This document shows positions 54,901-64,000 of a stretch of 64,000 bases of DNA, in pieces (position 1 is the first letter of the stretch; the number at the start of each line of letters is the position of its first letter). The translations under genes and the position numbers were made by a program. Source of the DNA: Daphnia carinata (lineage: Eukaryota > Arthropoda > Branchiopoda > Diplostraca > Daphniidae); the NCBI RefSeq assembly GCF_022539665.2, contig NC_081333.1, forward strand, positions 6,012,971-6,076,970, in the 5' to 3' direction. Under the pieces are notes generated by a model. That model had not been told where the DNA came from, made no database searches, and saw only the letters and a program-made list of their open reading frames with translations.

Positions 54901-55310
54901 GCCATTTACTTGATTGTCCGTAATCTCTCTATGCGTGCAGATAAATCATATAAATGGCGAATTGGCATCACTGCGGGAAGTATTTTCATAAAGCAGGCTT
55001 TTCTTCTTCATGAATTGTGATGGACTAAAAACTCTAATGAACAATGGCCATTTAGACTAGCAATAATTCATTTACATTGAACCATGAAATACGCATTAAT
55101 TTTACAAAATTGGCAACCATTTGCCAGAACATTCGCATTAAAATCTGAAACTTTGTATCGTAGTTTACTGTTAACTGTTTGTTTTTATTTGCGGTTCAGG
55201 AACTGAGTTGGCGCTTGAGACTTCGAGCAGTCATAGAACCATGATTATGACTGCGCTTTGGGAGTTAATCAACTTAAATAACAACCAACAAGTCAACAAG
55301 AAGTAGGCAT
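51951..55310. other. Long non-coding stretch
   Basis: No gene is supported. Poly-A runs occur near 53770-53815. A short piece at 52320-52440 reads, with a stop, somewhat like a gypsy integrase tail, but too weakly to call. Confidence 0.35.
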
Positions 55311-55705
55311 TGGTCTCAAGCCAATCGGGGATCGAATTTCGGGGCATCGGGACGGGGTTTTCGAGGCTCAAGCTGAAAATCTCTTCGTTCCGAACTCAAT
55401 CGGGGTGCAATGGGGGTACGTTATCGGTGCTACAACCCGGATTGCTACCCATTGATTATGCAAATATATAATCGATTTGATGTTTTACCCGATTTCCCTG
55501 ATTACAACCTTGATTACACCTCATTCTACCCCCCTACCCTGTTTTTACACTGAAACCGTAACAGCAGCCTACTTGTAAAATGGGATCGGGTCAATCGGGA
55601 ATAACCTCGTATTTTTGCCCCGCCCCTGGTGGAGAAGTGGCCTTACGAATGCCCTTTTTCGGGGCGGGGCGTTTGACCCGATTAGAGCTAATCGGGGCCA
55701 ATCGC
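55310..55705. repeat. GC-richer repeat with AATCGGG / CCCGATT motifs
   Basis: ATCGGGG, CAATCGGG and ACCCGATT motifs recur in both orientations, giving partial inverted repeats in sequence clearly richer in G+C than its surroundings. It looks like an inserted MITE-type repeat just upstream of the STK19-like gene. Confidence 0.45.
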
Positions 55706-55860
55706 CAGTCAAGACGTTCGTGCAGGAAGAGGCTTTTAGAACGCAGCTGTCTGTGAACGAGACAGACGAAAACTTCGATTTTGACAGCGCTCTGCGTACA
55801 AACTGGGCACAAACTTCGCTTAACTGTTATTATCAGGTTTTTCGGCGCATTAGTTATTCC

Positions 55861-56845
55861 ATGAGCAAACGCAAAACTGAGGTTGGTAAACTCTCCCTTT
55901 CCAGTCCCGAAAAGCAGCAATGCATCGCAAAAGACGTTCGCCAATCGGAGGAAGCTCTACGTCAGTTGTCGATGTTATTTCCTGAGGAAAAATTTCTCGG
56001 TCGCGTTCCAAGAGTGGTAATGAAACACATGATCTACAGCCGTATACCAAATCGGACATTGGTCGACAAGGAAATTGTAAAAGTCCTACTATCTTACCTG
56101 AAATAATAAAAATTAGTGATTTATCTGTAGGATGAATTAAACCAAACTGGAGTCATCAGATTGTTTAAACTAGGAAGTGAAGAGGAATCTCTGGCGGTCC
56201 TGTTCATGGAACAGTATGAAGAGCTTATTGAAAGAAAATGTACAGATTTAGCATTAGCTAAGAAATTTATCATCAAGATTCTTAAGCAAATCAAAGAAAT
56301 CAGTGTAGAGAAAGCAGTACTTATCAGTGCTGGTTTTACTGAAACTGATATTAAGTTGGTAAACTTACATCTTCATTGCGTATAATCATATTCAAATTTA
56401 CTTATTTTTTATAGAACTATAATAAATAATTGCCTGTTAACTGTGAGGACAAGTACCACATATTGGTTTGCTTTTCCTGGAGCTGGAGAATTCATGAAAG
56501 TGTATGCCAAGGGAAGGCAAAATGTAATCCGCTTGGTCAAGAAGTCCAAGTATCAGCAAATTTTACAAAATGTAAGAAACAACTGTTTTAATATATACTT
56601 GTAATTTTTTATTTTGATTGATTTTTTAAATTATCCGTCCTGGAAGGAACTAGGACAGCGTGATATGAGGAAGACTGTTCAGCTTGGTGTACAGTATCAT
56701 ATTCATGACATTATTGGAGCTGACTTAGTTATTTGGTAAGGAATATTCGAATGCATCGGTTAAGTGTTCTAAACGTTTGATTGCAATTATTATTTCAATT
56801 AGTGTGAACACTACTTCTGGTAACATGTTACGATTTTCCAATTGA
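55861..56845 (+). CDS. STK19: STK19 homologue (winged-helix nuclear protein)
   Basis: Five exons: 55861-56076, 56131-56358, about 56415-56571, 56647-56735, 56803-56845. Motifs typical of the family are RVPRVVMKHMIYSRIPNRTL, VIRLFKLGSEEESLAVLF, YWFAFPGAGEFMKVYAKGRQ and LGVQYHIHDIIGADLV. STK19, despite its name, is known as a winged-helix DNA-binding protein that acts in transcription-coupled repair. The ATG at 55861 (MSKRKTEVGK) is chosen because the frame further upstream runs through the AATCGGG repeat. Oddity: the join from exon 2 to exon 3 does not keep phase with the visible GT-AG sites, so there is a non-canonical site or a base error. Length is about 240 aa, close to the family. Confidence 0.85.
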
Positions 56846-57429
56846 AACAGTCTGAGATATCTCTGGGTGCCTAAAGAATGAGTGCGGCAAACGCATCATA
56901 CATAATGTTTACGGCGAAATCCTATTTTCTACCGATTTGTTTTCATATAATTTTTTCAAAACAAGTATTAATACAGTATCAACCTTCCTCACAGATACGA
57001 TCTGAATAATTTTTTGTTGTTTACGATATCCATGTCGTAATGTCAAGAATCTCAAATGTCAAGAACAGCAAAAAATAAAAATATTACCAACATTTCAAAT
57101 CTCAAGTAAAGATCGATACAACTCAAAGCTTTGTTTAGGATTCATAAGAGCCAATTGTTTAGCCAAGTTTCATAAGAGCCAATTTAGTACCATTCAGTTG
57201 AATACTATTTAAGAAGATCAGTTGCGTCTTCGCAATGAATTAGTCGCTAGAGAAACTTGTATTGGTTTGGTAGTTCCAATATTTCGGCCAACTGATTTAG
57301 GTAGTAAAAATTATTTACCCTTCCTTTCAAATATGAAGATTGATGTTTCTTCGATTAAAAATAAGTTATGTTCCAAAAGCTGGAATTATTTTCTGAGTGG
57401 TATTCTGGTAAAGATTTCGTGTTTTATTA

Positions 57430-57990
57430 GCCCCTCATCCAGCGTTTTGTCAATATCCTGGGGTTAACGTACGGGTCTCTCAGCTACTTCCATTTGAGAA
57501 GGTTCCCGTGAAACGTCGTCTTTCATATATTTAACAGCTAACTTTAATGTCCCCATCCCTTGGCTTAGGGTCGCCAACTATTCTGGATAGCGCTTCCGCA
57601 TCATATGTTATTTTTCTCAACATGTCTTTTGGAACATGTGCTTTTTGTCAGCTCCTTACAATACGATGCGGCTAATTTCCAGTGAATCCTGTATTTCCTT
57701 TACTAAGTGGTTAGGCAGGAACTTCAATTCTCTCATCATCCGATCCTTTTTATTGGAAATATTTCCATAATAGTGGCATCGGATTTCGAATGTTCAGTCG
57801 CTTTTTCTAATGCGATCCAGAGTTTCTCCGGTTCAATCTGGAGATCTTGAGTTTCTCTTTCGTATTTAGTTTTTAAATACATAAAATTGTTTTCGACTTC
57901 CACCAACTCCACAAGCTCTTTCTCTAGAAGATTTTAGGTTGCCAGAACGTCAAGTACTGGCTTCTTATTTAGCATCTTCCCCCAATAGCT
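57430..57990 (-). pseudogene. Broken coiled-coil ORF, possibly retroelement Gag debris
   Basis: The minus strand gives NLLEKELVELVEVENNFMYL, KYERETQDLQIEPEKLWIAL, EKATEHSKSD, later AVKYMKDDVSREPSQMEVAE, with several stops between. I cannot assign a family. Confidence 0.3.
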
Positions 57991-58009
57991 CAGTTCTTGC
58001 ATGCTTATG

Positions 58010-58072
58010 GCATTTACACAACACATCGTGGAGCAAACCAGGTCTCTATAACTCATAGACTCTGACTCTGCT
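58010..58072. repeat. Short dispersed repeat, copy 2
   Basis: This resembles 33890-33960, including the GTGGAGCAAACCAGGTCTCT segment. Confidence 0.5.
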
Positions 58073-58283
58073 TAGAGCGAACAAATGCGCCATTTGTAAT
58101 AGAAAAATACATGGCAATGTTGCATGGTAGTACCGCCCTATCCATTTAGGAGGCCGTGACAAAACAGTCAAGTTACCGGTATATTAGCTGGTACTTCGAA
58201 GCTTACACCATCGCTGGCATAGACGTCTATGAATTTATCAGCTACATATGTAAATGTTCAGCTATTAACTGTGCTCCCCAACC

Positions 58284-59306
58284 ATGTTCTTTTCATATGT
58301 TAAGAAATGTTCATATCATGTTCGACTAAGCTCGTATGTGAAAACAATAGAAAACGATTTGCACATTGCTCAAACACTGTTTAAAACTAGTCCTGGATTA
58401 AGATCTCTTTCCTCAGTATCTTCTCAAAGGTTACCGAAGAAGAAAGAAGAATATGGTAGAAAAGGGCCCATATCATATAAAACCTTGTTAATCACTGCTG
58501 GCTTAAGTAGTGCTCTGCTGGCTTTTATGCTCTATGTCCGCAGAGAAAAGGAAATTGGTAATTACTTGTCTTATAGTTTATGTAAGAGAAGTTTTAATTA
58601 ATTTTCATATCGTTTTAGCCATCCAACGAGAAAGAAGTAGAGCCTTAGGAAAAGCAGCAATTAGTGGAAAGTTTAGTCTGATGGACCACAATGGAGCTGC
58701 TGCATGCAGTGATGATTTCGTAGGGAAGTGGCTTCTTGTATATTTTGGCTTCACTTATTGCCCTGACATTTGTCCAGATGAGATTGAAAAGTTGGTGAAA
58801 GTTGTAGATAATTTAGGTTTTTATAAGCCTTAAGTATAACATTTCTAATGCCCTTATTTCTTACCTACTGCCTTCATTAATATGTCTAGATAAAATGGAA
58901 GGAGTTCCTAAAGTCCAACCATTATTCATTACTGTCGATCCTGACCGAGATTCAGTTGACGCTGTTGCAAGATATGTCAAAGAATTCAGTCCTAAGCTAA
59001 TCGGATTAACTGGAAAGAAGGAACAAATAGCTGAGGCATGTCGGAACTTCAGGGTGTATTTTAGTGCTGGCCCACGAGATCAGGATGATGACTATATCGT
59101 GAGTTGCTATTTCCTTGTTCAACATAGAGGAATAAAATCCGTATTTTGTATTTCAGGTTGATCATACCATAATTGTTTACCTCATAAATCCTGATGGTGA
59201 ATTCGTTGATTACTATGGACAAAATAAGACTGCTGAAAATATTTCAGCTGGAATACTGGTCAACATGTCTAAATTTGAACAATTGAAAAAAGCATTTTGG
59301 AGATAA
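58284..59306 (+). CDS. SCO1: SCO1-type copper chaperone of cytochrome c oxidase
   Basis: Four exons with matching phases: 58284-58557, 58619-58816, 58890-59098, 59157-59306. The protein is about 276 aa. Residues 1-60 are basic and serine-rich like a mitochondrial import signal; a transmembrane segment follows ([20 protein letters not shown], near 75). The thioredoxin-like domain has the copper-binding C-x-x-x-C in [13 protein letters not shown] and the conserved histidine in VDHTIIVY, plus ITVDPDRD. The protein sits in the mitochondrial inner membrane and delivers copper to COX2 during complex IV assembly. An AATAAA signal lies at 59348-59353. It converges on RPL7A. Confidence 0.95.
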
Positions 59307-59819
59307 GTCATGGTTTTTCAAATAGAAATGGATATTTATTCATTGCAATAAAAAGAATTATCATAGCTTAGATATTTAATTCCATGACGATTGTGGTAGT
59401 TTTTGATGACATTCGTATAGTATTGATCCGAAGTGAATTTAGTTTAAGGGGCTGGTGGTTTTGATACACACTGCACCCTATGAAATTTGCTCGTAACGTT
59501 AAAATATGCAGTAACACTAGTAAGGCAGCACTGATTATTGCAGACTGAGATATTAGAATTCATATGAACACAAGCACATTACATTTAGCAATGTTAATTG
59601 TAAGTACACAGATATCTACTTGTTCAGTAGTTTTGCCAATACCATGAATGCCTCTTGTACGTTATTTTAAATACGATTTTTTTAACAAAATCTCTATCTA
59701 GCTTAAGATAAATGCTACAATAGTCACATTAGGTAGTAACGCCAAACTGTGCTAAATAAATGAACACAAAAACTGCCATCCATTGTGTAATGAAGTCAAC
59801 AGTTTACAACTAGACATGT
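59307..59819. other. 3' intergenic space between convergent genes
   Basis: Contains the polyadenylation signal of the SCO1 gene (AATAAA at 59348-59353) and the 3' flank of RPL7A. Nothing else is seen. Confidence 0.6.
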
Positions 59820-61193
59820 TTACACAACTTTTTGGGCCAACTCTTTAGCCTTGGCTTTCTCGATTTTAGCAATACGAGCAGAGGATTTGGGACCCAAAAG
59901 ACCACCGCCCCAATGACGACGAATTTCATCAAACCGATCATTATAGTTGTTCTTGACAGCTTCGACCAGTTTTGATAGATTCAGCTTATCGTTCGATTCA
60001 ACCTGAACAAAGAACATTTTTATATAGTCAGATATTTTAAAAAGTAAACCAATACCTGAGTAAGAGCAACGCAAGTACATGTCTTACGGCGAACCAAACG
60101 GCCAATGCGAGCCTTGTTCTTAACGATGCAATAAGGAACTCCCATTTTACGGCACAGCGACGGAAGAAATATCACCAACTACAAAATGGTGCAACACTTA
60201 AGAGTAGTGATATAAAGTTATTACATTTATTAAAATACCTCGATAGGGTCAACATCATGGGCAATCACGACAAGCTGAGCTTTCTTCTGCTCAATAAGTG
60301 ACGTGACCGTATTAACACCCTGTCGAACAACGAAAGGCCGCTTGGAAGGGGTGTCGGTCTTGCCAGCTGCGCGAGCTTGAGCACGTGCACGCAACCTCTG
60401 CTTCTTGGCTTGCTTGCTCTCTGGGCGGTATTTGTCCAAAAGCTTGAACATTTGGGTAGCTGGAAACCAAAAGTTAATTCAGCACAAGCCAAAAACAAGG
60501 TATGCAAGATGTGGAAAACATAAATACCACTTATCACATAATGGAAGTTTTCACAATCCATCAAAAGTAGGATGCGTAACACATCATAGCAACAAAGCCA
60601 ATAACCATATGTAGGTACTGGTTAGCGCATAGTGTCAACTAGTGCAACAGCCTTCTAGGCATCACACTATTATGCACATCATGGCCAACCTCTCAAGAGG
60701 AGCTTAGTGCAAGAAACAAATCACCTGTCTGACGATCCAAAGTTTGACGGAACTGGTTAATGGGTGGAGGTACTTTCAACCTCTGGACAAGGACAGCTCG
60801 CTGACGTTGAAGACGAACATATTTCGGCCATCTGACGAAGCGGCTCAAGTCTCTCTTTGGCTGAATATCTTGGCCTGTGATGAACAAAAAGGGTTTAAAC
60901 TGAACTCATACTGATGAGACGTTTCACTAACCAATTCCAAAGTTACGCGCCTTCTTCTCAAATAGAGGATTCACAACTTTCTTTGGAACTTCTTTTTTCA
61001 CAGCCAAGGGAGCTGGTGCTACTTTTTTGCCAACGCCTTTCTTTCCCTGTTGAACGAAAAAGTCCAGAATTGAATTGACATGAAACACAATTGAAGGTTT
61101 CGTTAAAAGGCATATGAAACATTAATAAAAAAGCAATACACCAAATGAATATAAAGACGATGAAACACTCACCTTAACTTTCTTGAGAACCAT
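59820..61193 (-). CDS. RPL7A: 60S ribosomal protein L7a (eL8)
   Basis: Six exons: 61173-61193 (MVLKKVK), 60932-61046, 60725-60874, 60239-60459, 60056-60178, 59820-60002, all with GT-AG sites and matching phases. Recognised by [59 protein letters not shown] and [20 protein letters not shown], the L7Ae-type RNA-binding core. About 270 aa, the usual length. It is part of the large ribosomal subunit. The tiny first coding exon is typical of ribosomal protein genes. Intron 3 (60460-60724) is the longest and could host a snoRNA. Confidence 0.97.
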
Positions 61194-61644
61194 TGTCGAA
61201 AACGGAGGATGGCTAAGATATTTCGAAATACAAAAACTACCTCTCCAACGGGAAGCTGCTTGTCACCAGGCCGTGGTCAGTGAAAATGGAATTAGAATTT
61301 GTCAGGGACTTCGATAGGTGGCCTGTTAAGAGGATGGGGGAAAAGAGGAAGGGGCGGGGAAAGTAAAATGTGGAAGTAACAAGGGTAGCAACATGAACCG
61401 ATCAAACTAGTCTAGACCTAAACACATTTTCTTATTTCAAATTCAATTATAATTTTTGATTAGTTTGTTAAAAAAAAAAAACAATACAAAAAATCAGAAA
61501 CAAAACAAAACAAAAAAAAAAACGCACAAAAAAAACAAAACAAATCTGGCATACAAATAAACTTAAATGTTTTCTTTTCAAGAGGTTCAGTTCAAAATAC
61601 CCGATATAACCAATACAATCCACCGTCTTCTTGGAAAATGATGG
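61194..61644. other. Upstream region of RPL7A
   Basis: The 5' flank and probable promoter of RPL7A, with A-rich runs at 61470-61540. No ORF. Confidence 0.5.
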
Positions 61645-61970
61645 TTATCTTGGTGAAAAGAAAAATATATTAAAATACAACGTGTAACACAAATTTGAAT
61701 TATAGCAAATTCCTAGGTAAGAGTCGGGATAAAACTTGTAATCAACGGGGTAGAGAGCGGTGTAATCAGGGTAAGTAAACGGGTTTAGTAACCGGCCTTC
61801 TTTTTTTGGCAGCGGTTTAATTCTGGAAGTTGGGACAAACGGCCATGGGAAGAAATAAACAACAACCGTAAACCCAAAAGAACAGCAATGAAATCCAAAA
61901 CGATCCAGCCGATCGTCCAAAAAGCTGCCCGGTTGATGTGGGGCCAAGCTCTAGTTACTGCATACCTGCA
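61645..61970 (-). CDS. Candidate last exon of an unidentified gene
   Basis: Two minus-strand frames look coding. One (INRAAFWTIGWIVLDFIAVL) resembles a transmembrane segment and is open over about 61950-61800; the other ends with NPFTYPDYTALYPVDYKFYP, rich in Y and P. They could be joined by a small intron or a frame change near 61800. I do not recognise the family; it may be a broken gene. Confidence 0.25.
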
Positions 61971-63287
61971 CTGGGTTGGTCAGCTGGATTCCATGTGACA
62001 AAACTAGCGGATGAAATATTCGAAATGTAAAAAATAATTTGAATTAATTCTGAAGAAAATTTCTATTCAAATTTGGACTATGGTGTGTGGTGATGCAAAA
62101 AAACTTTCAAGTTGAATTAATCGTGATTCTGCCTGATGCATCTTTCATTGAACCAAATATTTCAACAAACCATTTAAAAACGGAATTATTCTCACCTATT
62201 CGCGGGCTTTTCGGCAATGTTCTTAATATTAATATTACGTACAATAAAACAATAATAATGAAACATTTTTTTGGCAAATTGTAATTAGTCAATGTCTGCG
62301 CGAAAACTATTTTCCAAACTGCATTCCAACCTATCCAATACATTAGTTTGCTTAGGTTCTAAGGTTTGAGTCTCTTACTCCATCAAATAACCGGAATGAT
62401 TTGGCATCTGTCAAGAAAGGGAAATGTCGTAATTATTGACAACACCGGAATCTGAGCAAAAACTTGCCCGTTTAGACTTCTTGGGAAAAATTACACGAAA
62501 GATGAAATTCTAACTAGCGCAAAAATTCTTTTTCACTGAAGAAATCAAGCTCCCATGAATAGCTATATACGCAGTATGAGTTTTAAAATTTTTTATTGGG
62601 GTTTGGTATTGAAACACATCAATCACGAGTTACATTATCCGTAGTACATAACCCGGCTTGGAGGGAGGTGCCAATTTAGACAACAAAAAATGATGAAATA
62701 GGACAGAATACGGCGGTATCACACACGTTGGAGACTGAAGTGAACAAACCTACGGAAATTATTTGGAACATACAAAACCAAGAGGAGAATCAGGCAAACC
62801 TTGCCCTCTTATACAAGCTGAGTATAAATTGACAGGACAGCTACGTGAAATTTCACACAACTTTTGCCATCAGTCAGATCCAAGCAGATTCAGACGCATT
62901 TAGTTTCTACTGACAAATTACAGAAGGAACGAAAATTGAACGTTGACGACAGAAAGTTTTTTGCGGACTATTATGCTCTCAAAGATAAAAGGTCGAAAAA
63001 TGCAACTTGCGACTTCTATTGACTGATGCAAAAGCAATACGCAGACCGTTTCTCAAGTTAGGCAGGTCTAGCGTAGCCTTCTGATCCAATTGGAAAGAAT
63101 TCATGCCACCTTCAAACATCGTAAAGACAAAAATTTGCCCGCGGTCGCGTTTCGCAGAAATAAACAAAAGATAACGGATTATTTTAGAAGATAGAATTAG
63201 ATTTAAAAGAAAAAAGTGAACAACACAATAGGAATAATGGAACACAACGTTTTTCAATGGCTAAGAAATAAACCACAAAAAATAAAG
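61971..63287. other. Probable 3' UTR of PIP4K2 gene and intergenic DNA
   Basis: No supported coding region. The part nearest 63287 is expected to be 3' UTR. A TATAAAT with an initiator-like TCAGT occurs at 62823 and 62871 but the spacing of nearly 50 is too long. Confidence 0.35.
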
Positions 63288-64000
63288 CTATTCAATAACT
63301 TTAGCCATAAAATCTAGAAAACGGCGACCATACTGATCGGGCTCGACGGTTGAGATTCCGTCAACATGGGATCCATATTTGACAGTTTTGGCTGCTTTTG
63401 CGGCTTGTTTCTTCACGCCATAATGTGTCAAAATGTCGATTAATGCTAGGAAGTAAATTTCGCGATTGGGTGCATCTGTCAAGGATACAAATAAATTATA
63501 TATCTACAGATAGGAATTAGCGGCGTAAGATTTCATGGTTAGCGGAATCATGTTTCTTATTCGTTTTTTCTCTTTTATATTACAAGCACATTTTTACCAT
63601 TTGTTATTAAAATTAATTAGAACCTCTTAATTCAAAGGCCTTGTATGCGTACAAATATGACGTTTCTTATCGTTAACATAATATCTAAAAAAAATATTAC
63701 AAGCGACTTGACAGGCCTTTTCAAAACCTATGAAAACACCAGAATGCTTATTAAAATTGAACAGTGACGAAAATGTGTCACACCTTTACATGTTCCATAT
63801 ACTTTAATTATTGAATCGAATGTATGTTTTGAACTTATTTACCTTCTTTGCACGGGATGGCGTAAATATCGAGCTCTGGTATAATTTTACCAGTATACTG
63901 ATGGGGATATTGCTGTGAAATGGAACGTGCAGCTCTGCCCTTTTCGCGTCCCATTTGAGGAGAATCCGGCGGAGTGGGTCCTGTAGCTCCCCCTACTCCT
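63288..64000 (-). CDS. PIP4K2: Phosphatidylinositol 5-phosphate 4-kinase (type II PIP kinase), C-terminal exons
   Basis: Two exons are in the window: 63843 to beyond 64000 ([20 protein letters not shown] ... [12 protein letters not shown]) and the last exon 63288-63475 ([53 protein letters not shown]). The junction is in phase. DIYAI, EIYF-A-IDILT-Y and AAKTVKHG-like motifs mark the C-terminal end of type II PIP kinases, which make PI(4,5)P2 from PI5P. The catalytic core and the N-terminus lie past the window edge. The proline-rich stretch is the variable insert seen in this family. Confidence 0.92.

Larger units (their letters stand above)
56846..58283. other. Intergenic with retroelement-like debris
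   Basis: Between the STK19 and SCO1 genes. The part at 57430-57990 reads on the minus strand as a broken coiled-coil segment (VELVEVENNFMYLKTKYERE, with stops), like the coiled-coil region of a retroelement Gag. A short dispersed repeat is at 58010-58072. Confidence 0.4.

Noticed and set aside
1..64000. CRISPR arrays, bacterial operons or rRNA genes
   Set aside because: Spliced genes and eukaryotic repeats throughout; no regularly spaced direct repeats or rRNA signatures seen.

Overview
The window looks like nuclear DNA of an arthropod, most probably a cladoceran crustacean of the Daphnia type. Host genes have many short introns (about 55-250 bp, GT-AG) and clear animal orthologues. The DNA is dense in Ty3/gypsy elements and carries a fossil tyrosine-rich repeat of the YYT/AP kind; the clade is inferred from these traits, not from a search.

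Layout. 0.45-0.77 kb: a small two-exon gene of unknown function (minus). 1.6-29.3 kb: a composite locus bounded by a 104-bp inverted repeat pair. It holds pieces of a broken gene with a FAR1/MULE-like DNA-binding region, split by an LTR element (element 1, 3185-22837). Element 1 is itself split by a second LTR element (element 2, 12332-21229, ATAT target duplication, LTRs that look identical by eye). Further DUF4806-like, basic and PHD-like coding debris lies at 26-29 kb. 29.4-32.2 kb: a decayed non-LTR retrotransposon (minus). 32.7-33.4 kb: a fossil of an element-2 relative. 34-36.2 kb: foldback/MITE-like inverted repeats and tRNA-derived SINE-like copies. 37.7-42.2 kb: a decayed third Ty3/gypsy element with a tRNA-Leu-type primer site. 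44-50 kb: a secreted animal heme peroxidase gene (minus). 50-55 kb: mostly non-coding and rich in microsatellites. 55.9-64 kb: ordinary host genes: STK19 homologue (+), SCO1 (+), RPL7A (-) and the 3' end of a PIP4K2 gene (-).

The most unusual finding is in the two nested LTR elements. Both carry, between env and the 3' LTR on the antisense strand, a two-exon ORF with an intron of about 60 bp. The two predicted proteins share the intron position and phase and the motif PGYARY...FAR-LWWLESG-DIYH. Yet the two elements have unrelated envelope genes: element 1 an env with lectin-like repeats that resembles, from memory, glycoproteins of negative-strand RNA viruses; element 2 an F-type/errantivirus-like env. 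A shared, spliced antisense accessory gene therefore seems to be a module of these env-bearing elements. Element 2 also has a palindrome, an array of about 60-bp tandem repeats and a plausible antisense core promoter upstream of this ORF.

LTR comparison by eye (2 differences in 319 bp for element 1, none seen in 386 bp for element 2) agrees with the order given by the nesting. Element 2 nevertheless has two frame breaks, so either it broke very recently or the assembly has indel errors.
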